Source: Sulfurimonas sp. (GTDB lineage Bacteria; Campylobacterota; Campylobacteria; Campylobacterales; Sulfurimonadaceae). Taken from it: a DNA stretch of 32,217 bases. This document shows positions 6,783 through 15,647 of this stretch, in pieces (the stretch's first letter is position 1; each line of letters starts with the position of its first letter). The notes below the pieces were generated by a model. The model searched no databases, was not told the origin of the DNA, and worked only from the letters and a program-made list of their open reading frames with translations. Position numbers and translations under genes: made by a program. The stretch is from positions 1 to 32,217 of the forward strand of contig NZ_JALOAN010000025.1 in NCBI RefSeq assembly GCF_023228785.1, in the 5' to 3' direction.

Positions 6783-6794
6783 TTTTGCTATAAT
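6783..6794 (+). promoter_or_regulatory. gatA promoter, extended -10
   Basis: TTTTGC-TATAAT ends 32 bases before the GTG start, and its T-rich lead matches the Campylobacterota sigma-70 form. Confidence 0.65.
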
Positions 6795-6826
6795 GCACCA
6801 AATAATTTATGTAAATAGGAAAACTA

Positions 6827-8170
6827 GTGATTACATTAAAAGAAGCTCTAAAGTTAAATAAAGATGACCTAAACAAATTTAAACAAGATCTAAAGGCTAA
6901 GATAGAAGCACAACCTGAGCTTAATGCTTATATAGATGTAAACAATATCGGTGAGGGTGTGCCTATCGCTATAAAAGACAATATCCAAGTAAAAGATTGG
7001 TCTGTCACCTCTGCTTCAAGCATACTTCAAGGCTATATCTCACCATATAATGCGACTGTTATTGAGAAGATGATAAATGCAGGTCTTAGTCCATTTGGTA
7101 GAACAAATATGGATGAGTTTGCTATGGGCTCAACTACTGAGTCGAGTTTTTACGGTAAAACTCAAAATCCGCACAGCTCCCAGCGTGTTCCTGGTGGAAG
7201 TTCTGGTGGAAGCGCAGCTGCTGTTGGTGCAGGTTTAGCTATTGCAGCACTTGGCAGTGATACTGGTGGATCTATTCGTCAACCTGCTGCTTATTGTGGA
7301 ATAGTTGGGATGAAACCAACTTATGGAAGAGTTAGTCGTTATGGTTTAGGTGCTTATGCCTCTAGTCTAGATCAGATTGGTCCAATGACTCAAAATGTTG
7401 AAGATGCGGCTATTTTGTACGACATTATCAGCGGTCATGATGCCAAAGACTCTACAAGCATGGAGATGGATGATAAAGTCTCAGACAAGCTAGATCCAAA
7501 CAGAAAACTAACTATCGCAACAGTTCCAAAACATATAGAGAGTGCAAGTGAGATAGTAAAAAAAGCTTATGAAAAAGCCATAGAAGCACTTAGAGCTGCT
7601 GGTCATACTATAGTTGAACGTGAACTAATGGATGCGAAATTTGATATCTCTGCTTACTATATAACTGCAACTGCTGAGGCTGCTACAAACCTTGCTAGAT
7701 ATGATGGTATCAGATATGGCAACAGAATTGAAGGTAAAAACCTTGAAGATACTTTTATCAAAACAAGAAGCGAGGGTTTTGGAGATGAAGTAAAGAGAAG
7801 AATTTTACTTGGAAACTTTGTGCTCTCTAGCGGATATTATGAGGCGTATTATGTAAAAGCGCAAAAGACAAGACACATGATAAAAGATCAATATGATGAG
7901 ATTTTTAAAAATGTAGATCTCATACTCTCACCTATCGCTCCTTCTATAGCTCCTAAATTTGGAGAACTTTCAAACCCTATGGATATGTACTTAAGTGACT
8001 TGTATACTATTAGTGTAAACTTAGCGGGACTTCCTGCTCTTTCACTTCCAATACTAAAATCAGATGAAGGTATGCCAGTAGGACTTCAACTCATAGCCAA
8101 AGCTTACGATGAGCAAACTCTCTTTGATGGCTCACTCTCTTTAGAAAAACAGATAAACTATAACTCTTAA
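6827..8170 (+). CDS. gatA: Aspartyl/glutamyl-tRNA amidotransferase subunit A
   Basis: GatA hydrolyses glutamine and passes the ammonia to GatB, which converts Glu-tRNA(Gln) (and often Asp-tRNA(Asn)) to the amidated form in the cytoplasm. The amidase-signature triad is intact: Lys50 in GVPIAIKDNI, Ser125 in VPGGSSGGSAA and Ser149 in GSDTGGSIRQP, with the spacing of characterised GatA enzymes. The length of 447 residues is normal. The start is GTG 6827 with AGGA about 8 bases upstream. gatA and guaB are also neighbours in Helicobacter; here an HPP-family gene lies between them. Confidence 0.95.
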   Translation: MITLKEALKLNKDDLNKFKQDLKAKIEAQPELNAYIDVNNIGEGVPIAIKDNIQVKDWSVTSASSILQGYISPYNATVIEKMINAGLSPFGRTNMDEFAMGSTTESSFYGKTQNPHSSQRVPGGSSGGSAAAVGAGLAIAALGSDTGGSIRQPAAYCGIVGMKPTYGRVSRYGLGAYASSLDQIGPMTQNVEDAAILYDIISGHDAKDSTSMEMDDKVSDKLDPNRKLTIATVPKHIESASEIVKKAYEKAIEALRAAGHTIVERELMDAKFDISAYYITATAEAATNLARYDGIRYGNRIEGKNLEDTFIKTRSEGFGDEVKRRILLGNFVLSSGYYEAYYVKAQKTRHMIKDQYDEIFKNVDLILSPIAPSIAPKFGELSNPMDMYLSDLYTISVNLAGLPALSLPILKSDEGMPVGLQLIAKAYDEQTLFDGSLSLEKQINYNS

Positions 8171-8198
8171 AGTATGAAGGATTAAAATCCTTTATACT
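8171..8198 (+). terminator. Hairpin after gatA
   Basis: AGTATGAAGGAT (8171-8182) pairs with ATCCTTTATACT (8187-8198) with one G-U pair and a 4-base loop. The T-rich tail is weak (CCTTTAATC). Confidence 0.5.
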
Positions 8199-8272
8199 CC
8201 TTTAATCACAAAAAAGATATATTTCCAAAATTTAATTCAATAGCTTATTTTCCCCTAAAGAAGGTATATATT

Positions 8273-8830
8273 TTGACAATAGTTAAACGATATTTTAGCA
8301 AAATGAAAGGGTTTGAAAAATCTCCTCCTAGAGAACCATTTAAAAAAATTATGTGGTCATGGATTGGTGCTTTTTTTGGAATATTTTTTGTTTCATTCAT
8401 CCCTGAAATGATGGATCTAGGGATCATCAATAGCCTCTTTATTGTCGGATCTTTTGGTGCTTCGGCTGTACTTGTATATGGTGCTCCGCAATCAGATTTT
8501 GCACAGCCTAGAAACTTGATTGGAGGGCATATTATCTCTGCAATTATTGGTGTGAGTGTTTACAAATTTATCAATCTTGATATCTCTATACTAGGTGCAC
8601 TTGCCGTATCTTTATCCATAGTTATGATGCACTTTACTTGCACTCTGCATCCTCCTGGTGGCGGAACTGCGCTCATTGCCGTTATTGGGGGTAGAGCCAT
8701 TCATGATTTGGGTTATATATATGTTTTATCTCCAATAGCTCTTGGTGCCTTTTTATTACTCTTTATCGCCTTAGTGGTAAACAACTTTTCAAAAAATCCA
8801 AAAAGGCATTATCCTAGGTATTGGCTCTAA
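8273..8830 (+). CDS. HPP-family integral membrane protein
   Basis: This 185-residue protein has four predicted membrane segments and the signature TLHPPGGGTAL that names the HPP family (PF04982). Some cyanobacterial and plant members transport nitrite across membranes; function elsewhere is unknown. Given NnrS in the same window, a nitrogen-oxide link is possible but speculative. The start is probably TTG 8273, with AAGAAGG about 9 bases upstream; ATG 8303 is an alternative that would trim ten basic residues. It is a single gene between the gatA hairpin and the guaB promoter. Confidence 0.8.
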   Translation: MTIVKRYFSKMKGFEKSPPREPFKKIMWSWIGAFFGIFFVSFIPEMMDLGIINSLFIVGSFGASAVLVYGAPQSDFAQPRNLIGGHIISAIIGVSVYKFINLDISILGALAVSLSIVMMHFTCTLHPPGGGTALIAVIGGRAIHDLGYIYVLSPIALGAFLLLFIALVVNNFSKNPKRHYPRYWL

Positions 8831-8868
8831 ATAAAAGGCACTTTACTTTTTTTTAACAACAAAAAAGA

Positions 8869-8874
8869 TATAAT
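8869..8874 (+). promoter_or_regulatory. guaB promoter -10 (TATAAT)
   Basis: TATAAT lies 49 bases before the guaB ATG. The upstream stretch is T-rich with no clear -35, as usual in this phylum. Confidence 0.5.
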
Positions 8875-8922
8875 CCAAAAATTATAAGCACCAAAAAATA
8901 CTGCATAACAAAAAGGATTAGC

Positions 8923-10368
8923 ATGAGAATTCGTAAACGCGCCTTAACATTTGAAGATGTACTTTTAGTACCACAATATTCCGAAGTTTTACCAAAAGAA
9001 GTCTCTCTAGAGACAAAACTTACACGAAACATAACTCTTAAAATTCCTTTAGTCTCAGCAGCTATGGATACAGTAACCGAGTATAGAGCGGCTATTGCTA
9101 TGGCTAGACTTGGTGGGATTGGTATCATTCATAAGAACATGGATGTAAAAACTCAAGCAAAACAAATTACTAAAGTAAAAAAGAGTGAGAGTGGTATCAT
9201 CATAGATCCTATCTATGTTCATCCTGATGCAACTTTAAAAGATGCTGAAAAGCTTATGAATGAGTTCAAGATCTCTGGCGTACCTGTAGTTGATACTCAC
9301 AACAAGTTACTTGGAATTCTTACAAATCGCGATATGAGATTTGAGAAAGATATGAAAAAATTAGTAACTGAGTCTATGACAAAAATGCCACTTGTAACTG
9401 CTGGAAAAGGTATCTCTTTAGATGATGCAGCTGATATTATGAACAAACACAAGATAGAAAAACTCCCTATCATCGATGAGGATGGACTCCTAAAGGGACT
9501 AGTTACTATTAAAGATATCAAAAAGCGTATAGAATATCCAAACTCAAATAAAGATGCATTTGGAAGACTCATAGTTGGCGGAGCTATTGGTGTCGGGCAG
9601 TATGAGCGTGCTAAAGCACTTGTAAATGCTGGTTGTGATGTTTTAGTCCTAGACTCAGCACACGGTCATTCAAAAGGAATACTTGATACTGTAAAAAAGA
9701 TAAAAGAGACTCTTGAAGTTGATGTTATCGCTGGAAATGTAGCAACAGGAGAAGCTGTTGAAGCTCTTATAAAAGCTGGAGCTGATGGTGTTAAGGTTGG
9801 AATCGGACCTGGATCTATCTGTACAACTCGTATCGTTGCGGGCGTTGGTATTCCACAAATTTCAGCAATTGATGAGTGTGCTAAAGCTGCAAGAAAACAC
9901 GGCGTGCCAATCATTGCAGATGGTGGCATAAAATACTCAGGCGACATCGCTAAAGCTTTAGCTGTTGGTGCATCTTGTATTATGGCTGGATCTCTTTTAG
10001 CTGGAACTGAAGAGTCCCCGGGTGAGACGATAATGTTTCAAGGCAGACAATACAAATCATACAGAGGTATGGGAAGTATTGGTGCGATGCAAAAAGGCTC
10101 AACTGATAGATATTTTCAAGAAGGTACAGCCTCAGATAAGCTAGTTCCTGAGGGAATTGAAGGACGAGTTCCATTTCGTGGTCCAATTGCAGGAATAGTT
10201 CATCAAATGATGGGTGGACTTCGCTCATCTATGGGTTATTGTGGAAGTGCTACTATAGAGATCTTTTGGGATAAAGCAGAATTTGTAGAGATTACAAGTG
10301 CTGGACTAAAAGAGAGTCATGTTCATGATGTTATCATCACTAAAGAAGCGCCTAATTACCACGGATAA
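8923..10368 (+). CDS. guaB: Inosine-5'-monophosphate dehydrogenase
   Basis: GuaB oxidises IMP to XMP with NAD, the first committed step of GTP synthesis. The 481-residue protein has the complete architecture: a TIM barrel interrupted by two CBS domains (about 90-205), the catalytic loop GIGPGSICTTRI with Cys300, and the C-terminal flap with the segment YRGMGSIGAM. AAGGA precedes ATG 8923. An RDD-family gene follows 27 bases downstream on the same strand. Confidence 0.96.
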   Translation: MRIRKRALTFEDVLLVPQYSEVLPKEVSLETKLTRNITLKIPLVSAAMDTVTEYRAAIAMARLGGIGIIHKNMDVKTQAKQITKVKKSESGIIIDPIYVHPDATLKDAEKLMNEFKISGVPVVDTHNKLLGILTNRDMRFEKDMKKLVTESMTKMPLVTAGKGISLDDAADIMNKHKIEKLPIIDEDGLLKGLVTIKDIKKRIEYPNSNKDAFGRLIVGGAIGVGQYERAKALVNAGCDVLVLDSAHGHSKGILDTVKKIKETLEVDVIAGNVATGEAVEALIKAGADGVKVGIGPGSICTTRIVAGVGIPQISAIDECAKAARKHGVPIIADGGIKYSGDIAKALAVGASCIMAGSLLAGTEESPGETIMFQGRQYKSYRGMGSIGAMQKGSTDRYFQEGTASDKLVPEGIEGRVPFRGPIAGIVHQMMGGLRSSMGYCGSATIEIFWDKAEFVEITSAGLKESHVHDVIITKEAPNYHG

Positions 10369-10395
10369 AACAAGGAATCAAAAAAGGAGTTATAT

Positions 10396-10890
10396 ATGAA
10401 TGAAGTAAAATATGCAGGTTTTTGGATTCGCTTTTTTGCTTCATTTTTAGATACTCTTTTTCTAGCTCTTCCTGTCGGAGTTGTTATCTACTTTTTAAGT
10501 GATGGCAACTGGTTTGATTTTTCACAATATCAACAGAACATTGCTTACGCCATGAGTGGAAATGCGCAAAAAGCACTTGCAGCTCAACCGCAAACCTCAC
10601 TAAAGTGGGAGCTACTTTTTGAAGTGAGTGTATTGCTTGTTACAATGCTGTTTTGGAAGAGATGGAGGGGTGCTACTCCTGGTAAAAAGTTTGTAAATAT
10701 CAAAATAGTGGATCATAAAACACTTGGAGAGATAAACAACAAACAAGCACTAACGCGCTCTTTAGGCTACATCGCATCTACACTTATTTTACTTATTGGT
10801 TTTTTTATGGTCGCTTTTAGAAGTGACAAAAGAGGACTTCATGATCTTTTAGCTGGAACTATAGTGATCTATGACGAAGAAAATCTTTAG
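10396..10890 (+). CDS. RDD-family membrane protein
   Basis: This 164-residue integral membrane protein has the RDD family hallmarks: Arg and Asp in the first helix (GFWIRFFASFLDTLF), the loop WRGATPGKK, and RGLHDLLAGT near the C-terminus. It has about three or four membrane segments. The family function is poorly defined; some members affect ion homeostasis. AAGGAG sits about 9 bases before ATG 10396. The position downstream of guaB suggests readthrough from that promoter. Confidence 0.8.
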   Translation: MNEVKYAGFWIRFFASFLDTLFLALPVGVVIYFLSDGNWFDFSQYQQNIAYAMSGNAQKALAAQPQTSLKWELLFEVSVLLVTMLFWKRWRGATPGKKFVNIKIVDHKTLGEINNKQALTRSLGYIASTLILLIGFFMVAFRSDKRGLHDLLAGTIVIYDEENL

Positions 10891-10933
10891 ACTACAAATA
10901 AGTATAATTTTTTTTTATATATATTAAGCTATC

Positions 10934-10944
10934 TTTGCTAAAAT
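10934..10944 (+). promoter_or_regulatory. metY promoter, extended -10 (TGC-TAAAAT)
   Basis: TTTGCTAAAAT lies about 33 bases before the likely ATG at 10978 and matches the extended -10 form used by gatA. Confidence 0.55.
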
Positions 10945-10977
10945 TACTCAAATTAAAATATGTTTATCGGAGACATT

Positions 10978-12243
10978 ATGGACTTACAAACAAAAGCTAT
11001 TCACGTTGGTTATGAAAAAGACTCTCAAAGAACTATGGCAGTTCCAATCTACCAAACAACTGCTTATGAATTTAACGACACACAACACGCTGCAAATCTC
11101 TTCTCATTAAAAGAGTTAGGAAACATCTACACAAGACTTAATAACCCTACTACAGATGTTTTTGAAAAAAGATTTGCAGAGGTTGAGGGCGGAGCGGCAT
11201 CTATTGCAACTGCAAGTGGAATGAGCGCTATTTTTTACGCTATCATCAATGCTGCTGAGGCTGGTGACAACATCATTTGTGCAAGCCAACTCTATGGCGG
11301 AACTCTAACTCAAACTACTTATACACTAAAAAGAATGGGCATCGAGACTAGATTTTTTGATGTACATAAGCCTGAGCTTCTTGAAGGTTTAATAGATGAA
11401 AAAACAAAAATCATCTTTTTTGAATCTCTAACAAACCCTAGCATAGATGTAGCAGACATTGAAGCAATTACTACTATTGCAAATAAGCACGGGATTTTGA
11501 GTGTAGTTGATAACACAGTTGCAACGCCTATACTATGTCGTCCATTTGAATTTGGTGCAGATATAGTTGTTCACAGCACATCAAAATATACTACAGGTCA
11601 AGGCTTAGCACTAGGTGGTATCATGGTTGAGAGACACAACCTCGCCCAAAAGTTAAAAGGCAATCCTAGATATACTCACTTCAATGAGCCTGATGAGTCT
11701 TACCACGGTTTAGTCTATACTGAGGTTCCTCTTCCTCCTTATAGCCTTAGAGCTAGACTCTCACTTTTACGAGATCTAGGAGCGGTTCCATCTCCATTTA
11801 ACTCATGGCTTTTTATACAAGGACTAGAACATCTATCTCTTCGTATGCAAGAACACTCTAAAAATGCACTCGCACTAGCTGAGTTTTTAGAGTCGCATCC
11901 AAAAGTTACAAAAGTAAACTATCCAGGATTAAAGAGCAACTCTAACTATAAAAATGCTCAAAAATACTTTGATGGTGGAGCTAGTAGTGGACTTCTTAGC
12001 TTTGAAGTATCTTCATATGAAGAAGCTGCTAAAGTAGTTGATGCAACAAAACTCTACTCTTTAGTAGTCAATATCGGTGATTCAAAGTCTATAATTACCC
12101 ATCCTGCATCAACAACACACCAACAACTCAAAGAAAAAGAGCTTAAAGAGTGTGGAGTTTCACAAGGACTCATTAGGATCTCTTGTGGATTGGAATCTAT
12201 AAATGACCTTATAACAGATATAAAACAAGCATTAGAAGCCTAA
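10978..12243 (+). CDS. metY: O-acetylhomoserine sulfhydrylase (PLP enzyme)
   Basis: MetY condenses O-acetylhomoserine with sulfide to give homocysteine, the direct-sulfhydrylation route to methionine. The protein is a Cys/Met-metabolism PLP enzyme of 421 residues. Its PLP lysine is Lys203 in VVHSTSKYTTGQG, and it has the YTRLNNPT and TASGMSAIF motifs of this class. I chose ATG 10978 over the in-frame ATG 10960 because GGAG (10969-10972) is correctly spaced for the later one and the protein then begins at the conserved segment LQTKAIHVGY. metX, which makes its substrate, follows directly. Confidence 0.92.
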   Translation: MDLQTKAIHVGYEKDSQRTMAVPIYQTTAYEFNDTQHAANLFSLKELGNIYTRLNNPTTDVFEKRFAEVEGGAASIATASGMSAIFYAIINAAEAGDNIICASQLYGGTLTQTTYTLKRMGIETRFFDVHKPELLEGLIDEKTKIIFFESLTNPSIDVADIEAITTIANKHGILSVVDNTVATPILCRPFEFGADIVVHSTSKYTTGQGLALGGIMVERHNLAQKLKGNPRYTHFNEPDESYHGLVYTEVPLPPYSLRARLSLLRDLGAVPSPFNSWLFIQGLEHLSLRMQEHSKNALALAEFLESHPKVTKVNYPGLKSNSNYKNAQKYFDGGASSGLLSFEVSSYEEAAKVVDATKLYSLVVNIGDSKSIITHPASTTHQQLKEKELKECGVSQGLIRISCGLESINDLITDIKQALEA

Positions 12244-12259
12244 AAGCTTCTAATGTTTT
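12231..12259 (+). terminator. Terminator after metY
   Basis: ATTAGAAGC (12231-12239) and GCTTCTAAT (12246-12254) form a perfect 9-bp stem with a 6-base loop, followed by GTTTT. It overlaps the end of metY, so metX probably has its own promoter (TAAAAT at 12301-12306). Confidence 0.7.
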
Positions 12260-12336
12260 AAACTTTAGTCTCACTAAAATTTGGATTAAGTCCTTTTGGC
12301 TAAAATATTACAACTATTTTATAAAGAGATACAAAC

Positions 12337-13443
12337 TTGTCCTTAAACCTCAAAACAAATATTGAACACTTCACAAACCCACTTTACTTAGAAAGCGGTC
12401 GTATATTAGAACCTTACGACATTGCTTATGAGACCTATGGCGAGTTAAATGATGACAAAAGTAATGTTATAGTTGTTTGTCATGCTTTAACTGGCTCGCA
12501 TCACTGTGCTGGGATCTATGAGGGTGAGAATAAGCCTGGTTGGTGGGATGGACTAATTGGATCTGGCAAAGCGGTTGATACTGATAAATACTTTGTAATC
12601 TGCTCAAATGTTATAGGAAGCTGTTTTGGTTCAACTGGTCCTATGAGTATGCAACATCCCCACCAAGAGCATTATAGATACAAGTTTCCTGTTGTCACTA
12701 TAAAAGATATGGTTAAAGCTCAACGCATCCTTTTTGATAGGCTAAATATTCACAATGTTCACGCTATCATCGGTGGTTCTATGGGTGGGATGCAAGCTCT
12801 ACAGTTTGCCATACACTTTCCAAACTTTACAGATAAAATCATCTCTTTGGCATCTACTCATGCGACTCAACCTTGGGCTATAGCATTTAACAAAGTGGCT
12901 CAAGAGTCAATACTAAAAGATCCAGACTTCAAGCAAGGCTATTATGATCCAGATCTTATAAAAGAAAAAGGACTATCTGGTATGGCAGTTGGTCGTATGG
13001 CTGGGCATATTAGCTTTTTATCACATGAGTCAATGGCAAGAAAATTTGATAGAGAGTATAAAAGAACAGATGGACTTTACGAGCTTTTTGGTAAGTTTCA
13101 AGTTGAGTCATACTTAGAGTATAATGGCTACAATTTTACTAAATGGTTTGATCCACTTTCATATCTTTATATAACAAAAGCTATCAATATTTTTGATTTA
13201 GCTCGTGGTTTTGACTCTTTTGAAGAAGCACTAAAGAAAGTAACGGCAAAGATCCATCTTATTAGTTTCAAAAATGACATATTGTTTAAAAACACAGAGA
13301 TGAAATACATTGCTGACACGTTAGAGTCTATTGGAGCAACAAATTACAACTACATAGATATTGATAGTGATTATGGTCATGATGCATTTCTTGTAGAATT
13401 AGATAAATTTGAAGACTATATAAAGGAAGCCCTAGATGAGTAA
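12337..13443 (+). CDS. metX: Homoserine O-acetyltransferase
   Basis: MetX acetylates homoserine from acetyl-CoA, supplying the substrate for MetY. This 368-residue alpha/beta hydrolase has the nucleophile elbow IIGGSMGGMQ (Ser148), a catalytic Asp near 314 (SFKNDILF), and His348 in SDYGHDAFLVE. The start is TTG 12337 with a weak AAGAGA site; the N-terminus fits the family. The last codons overlap the xseB start by 8 bases, so the two are translationally coupled despite unrelated functions. Acetyl versus succinyl specificity is assigned by family and by its metY partner. Confidence 0.92.
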   Translation: MSLNLKTNIEHFTNPLYLESGRILEPYDIAYETYGELNDDKSNVIVVCHALTGSHHCAGIYEGENKPGWWDGLIGSGKAVDTDKYFVICSNVIGSCFGSTGPMSMQHPHQEHYRYKFPVVTIKDMVKAQRILFDRLNIHNVHAIIGGSMGGMQALQFAIHFPNFTDKIISLASTHATQPWAIAFNKVAQESILKDPDFKQGYYDPDLIKEKGLSGMAVGRMAGHISFLSHESMARKFDREYKRTDGLYELFGKFQVESYLEYNGYNFTKWFDPLSYLYITKAINIFDLARGFDSFEEALKKVTAKIHLISFKNDILFKNTEMKYIADTLESIGATNYNYIDIDSDYGHDAFLVELDKFEDYIKEALDE

Positions 13444-13624
13444 GACACAAGATTTTGAAACAAAATTACAAAGTGCTAAAGGGACTCTAGAAACTCTTAT
13501 GAACCCTGAGATTACCCTTGAAGAGAGTGTAAAAGCTTATGAAAAAGGCACAAAAGAACTACAAGATGCACAAAAGATCTTAGAAGATGCCGTGCTTAAG
13601 ATAAACACAATAAAAGCTAGTTAA
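13436..13624 (+). CDS. xseB: Exodeoxyribonuclease VII small subunit
   Basis: This 62-residue protein shows the XseB pattern: FETKLQSAKGTLETLMNPEI, LEESVKAYEKGTKELQDAQK, then ILEDAVLKIN. XseB forms the helical arm of exonuclease VII together with XseA (not in this window) and helps degrade single-stranded DNA. It overlaps metX by 8 bases (ATGAGTAA), and the nitrilase-fold gene follows 9 bases later. Confidence 0.9.
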   Translation: MSKTQDFETKLQSAKGTLETLMNPEITLEESVKAYEKGTKELQDAQKILEDAVLKINTIKAS

Positions 13625-13633
13625 GAGTCACAA

Positions 13634-14422
13634 ATGAGAGCTGCTGTACTACAACTAAATGCACAAGGTATGAGTAGTACAAAGCTATACAACTACATAC
13701 GTATAGCACACAACAAAGGTGTAAAAGTTCTCCTTTTGGGTGAATATGTACTAAATCCTTTTTTTAAAGAGCTAGAATCTTTGAGTGCTTCCATGATAAA
13801 AGAGCAAGAAAAACATCAAAGTAAAGTTCTAAAAGAACTCTCACAAACTTACAACATGACAATAGTAGCACCGCTTATCATAGTAAGAAAAGGTGAAATT
13901 TTTAAGGTTGTTGCGAAGTTTGCACCCTCTTCTACTTCTTACTATGAGCAACAACTTCTTATAAACTACTCTCATTGGAATGAAGAAAAATTCTTCACAA
14001 ACACTCAAAAGAGTTTAAAGTCGCCTCTAGTTTTTAAAGTGGATGGATTTAAGTTTGCCATCATGAGTGGTTTTGAGATTCACTTTGATGAGATTTTTGC
14101 CAAACTTACAGGTAAGAACATAGACTGCTTACTTCTCCCTAGTGTCTCAACTTTTGAATCATATCAAAGATGGAAAACTCTTATACTCTCACGTGCTTTT
14201 ACTCACAACTGCTACATCTTACGAGCAAACAGAATAGGCGAGTACATGGATAAAGAGTTCAAGTGGAAGTTTTACGGCGACTCACTCCTAGCATCTCCAA
14301 ACGGAGAGCTCTTAGAACATCTAGGAAATAAAGAAGAGTTAATGATAGTAGATATGAGCCACTCCGAAGTGCTAGATGCAAGACGAGCTTGGGGTTTTAA
14401 AGGAAGATTTTTCAACCCTTAA
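13634..14422 (+). CDS. Nitrilase-superfamily protein lacking the catalytic Cys and Lys (probable pseudoenzyme)
   Basis: This 262-residue protein has the nitrilase fold from end to end. The N-terminal strand is MRAAVLQLNA, the catalytic Glu region is LLLGEYV (Glu37), and the later RW-SRAF-NCYILRANRIGEY block is typical. The nucleophile segment normally reads I-C-Y-D-x-R-F-P-E. Here it is IMSGFEIHFDE (143-153), with Gly146 at the Cys position by my alignment. The Lys position (usually Y-x-K-x-H/L) appears as YYEQQLL (103-109), so Lys is replaced by Gln or Glu. The fold looks intact, without truncation, which argues for a retained non-hydrolytic role. The 3' end overlaps the convergent nnrS gene by 11 bases. 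Confidence 0.8.
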   Translation: MRAAVLQLNAQGMSSTKLYNYIRIAHNKGVKVLLLGEYVLNPFFKELESLSASMIKEQEKHQSKVLKELSQTYNMTIVAPLIIVRKGEIFKVVAKFAPSSTSYYEQQLLINYSHWNEEKFFTNTQKSLKSPLVFKVDGFKFAIMSGFEIHFDEIFAKLTGKNIDCLLLPSVSTFESYQRWKTLILSRAFTHNCYILRANRIGEYMDKEFKWKFYGDSLLASPNGELLEHLGNKEELMIVDMSHSEVLDARRAWGFKGRFFNP

Positions 14423-15647
14423 TCCCATCCGCTCTTGGATTCATTAAAAATGAGTAAAAGACTTTTATGTAGATCATAAAAGGGATAGTCCAAACTATGG
14501 ATGACCATAGATATAACTCGCTTATATACTCCTCAAAAAACGGTATCAAACTTCTCATAAGTGTTGCAACTATCATAAGTATTATCATCAGATGCGTGTA
14601 GATATTTGACGTTAGATGTCGTCCTGTGTGTATCCAACCTATGATTATCATAACAACTAAGTAGGCAAGCCCTACTCCGCCACTTGTTATGAAGTGTCTA
14701 AAGTGGTTTATGGAGTCCATCTTATCATCTAGTAAAGCCCAACCCATCAAAGCATAACCAGCAGAGAGCATCACAAGAATAGATGCAAGGTAGAGCACAA
14801 ATGGTTGATTTAAGATAAACTCATCTTTTAAGATATAGTCTCCAGTTATAGCTAAAATGGCCGCACCTGTTGCTAGTCCTAGCCATCCAAGAGCTGAGTT
14901 TTGTGGGTATAAAAACTCAACTAGTGTAAAGAGAATAACTGCAAAAACGGCTAAGTTTGTCTTTGGTGGGCGAGATACATAGATATCATCTATGCCTTTA
15001 TCTTCCATAAGCTCATTTACCGCTTCCATATTTACTCGTCTAAGAGCTAGAAGTATAAGTACCACAATAGCTCCAAGTGCCACTTTCAAAATAGTCAAAC
15101 CATCAGTAGCTGCAAGTCCTGCTTGAGATGCGAAAAACCACGCTTCTATAATGAAAATTGAGACTAGTGAATAACCAAGAGAAGCGTGTCTTTGTAGCTT
15201 ATCAAGCACTGCATCTTTTGCAAACCAGATAAGCCATGCAAGCATAGCAAGATTTAGCGCTGCTACTATATAAACTCCCAAGTAGTCGATAAACCAAAAG
15301 CCAACTCTACCAGCTACCCAAAGTATGATGATATACTTTAGTCTCTTTCCCACAAAAGGAACCATACCAGGAAAAAGTTCAGGGATTCCAGTGGTTAAAA
15401 ATGCCAAAGATCCAGCTGTAAGAATTCCAAAGATCATCTCATAAACATGCCAAGTAAGCGTGTCATCCATAAAAGGAATACTTAAAATACCAGCCCAAAC
15501 TAAACCCCATAAAATCATTGTAATGATCATATATGGAGCTAAGAGTAGAAAAATAGGTCTAAAACCATAAGCTAAATATGTGGGGATATCCTTCTCATCA
15601 GGATAGTGCATGTAGTGATTTGTAGCATGTAACTTTTTTTCTTCCAT
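14412..15647 (-). CDS. nnrS: NnrS-family haem/copper membrane protein
   Basis: This 411-residue polytopic protein of about 12 membrane segments carries NnrS signatures: GFRPIFLLLAP near the N-terminus, TWHVYEMIFG, the TTGIPEL region, and the His-rich NHFRHFITSGGVGL and IGWIHTGRHL. NnrS proteins bind haem and copper in the inner membrane and protect against nitric oxide stress in denitrifiers and pathogens. ATG 15647 shares one base with the stop of the ATPase gene (TAATG), so this gene is the coupled last member of the ABC operon. That linkage, and control by a Fur-like promoter, is unusual for NnrS, which is commonly under NO regulators. Confidence 0.85.
   Translation of the reverse strand: MEEKKLHATNHYMHYPDEKDIPTYLAYGFRPIFLLLAPYMIITMILWGLVWAGILSIPFMDDTLTWHVYEMIFGILTAGSLAFLTTGIPELFPGMVPFVGKRLKYIIILWVAGRVGFWFIDYLGVYIVAALNLAMLAWLIWFAKDAVLDKLQRHASLGYSLVSIFIIEAWFFASQAGLAATDGLTILKVALGAIVVLILLALRRVNMEAVNELMEDKGIDDIYVSRPPKTNLAVFAVILFTLVEFLYPQNSALGWLGLATGAAILAITGDYILKDEFILNQPFVLYLASILVMLSAGYALMGWALLDDKMDSINHFRHFITSGGVGLAYLVVMIIIGWIHTGRHLTSNIYTHLMIILMIVATLMRSLIPFFEEYISELYLWSSIVWTIPFMIYIKVFYSFLMNPRADGIKG

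Noticed and set aside
9297..10228. Minus-strand ORFs inside guaB
   Set aside because: guaB is unambiguous over this range and the antisense products look like complements of its codon pattern.
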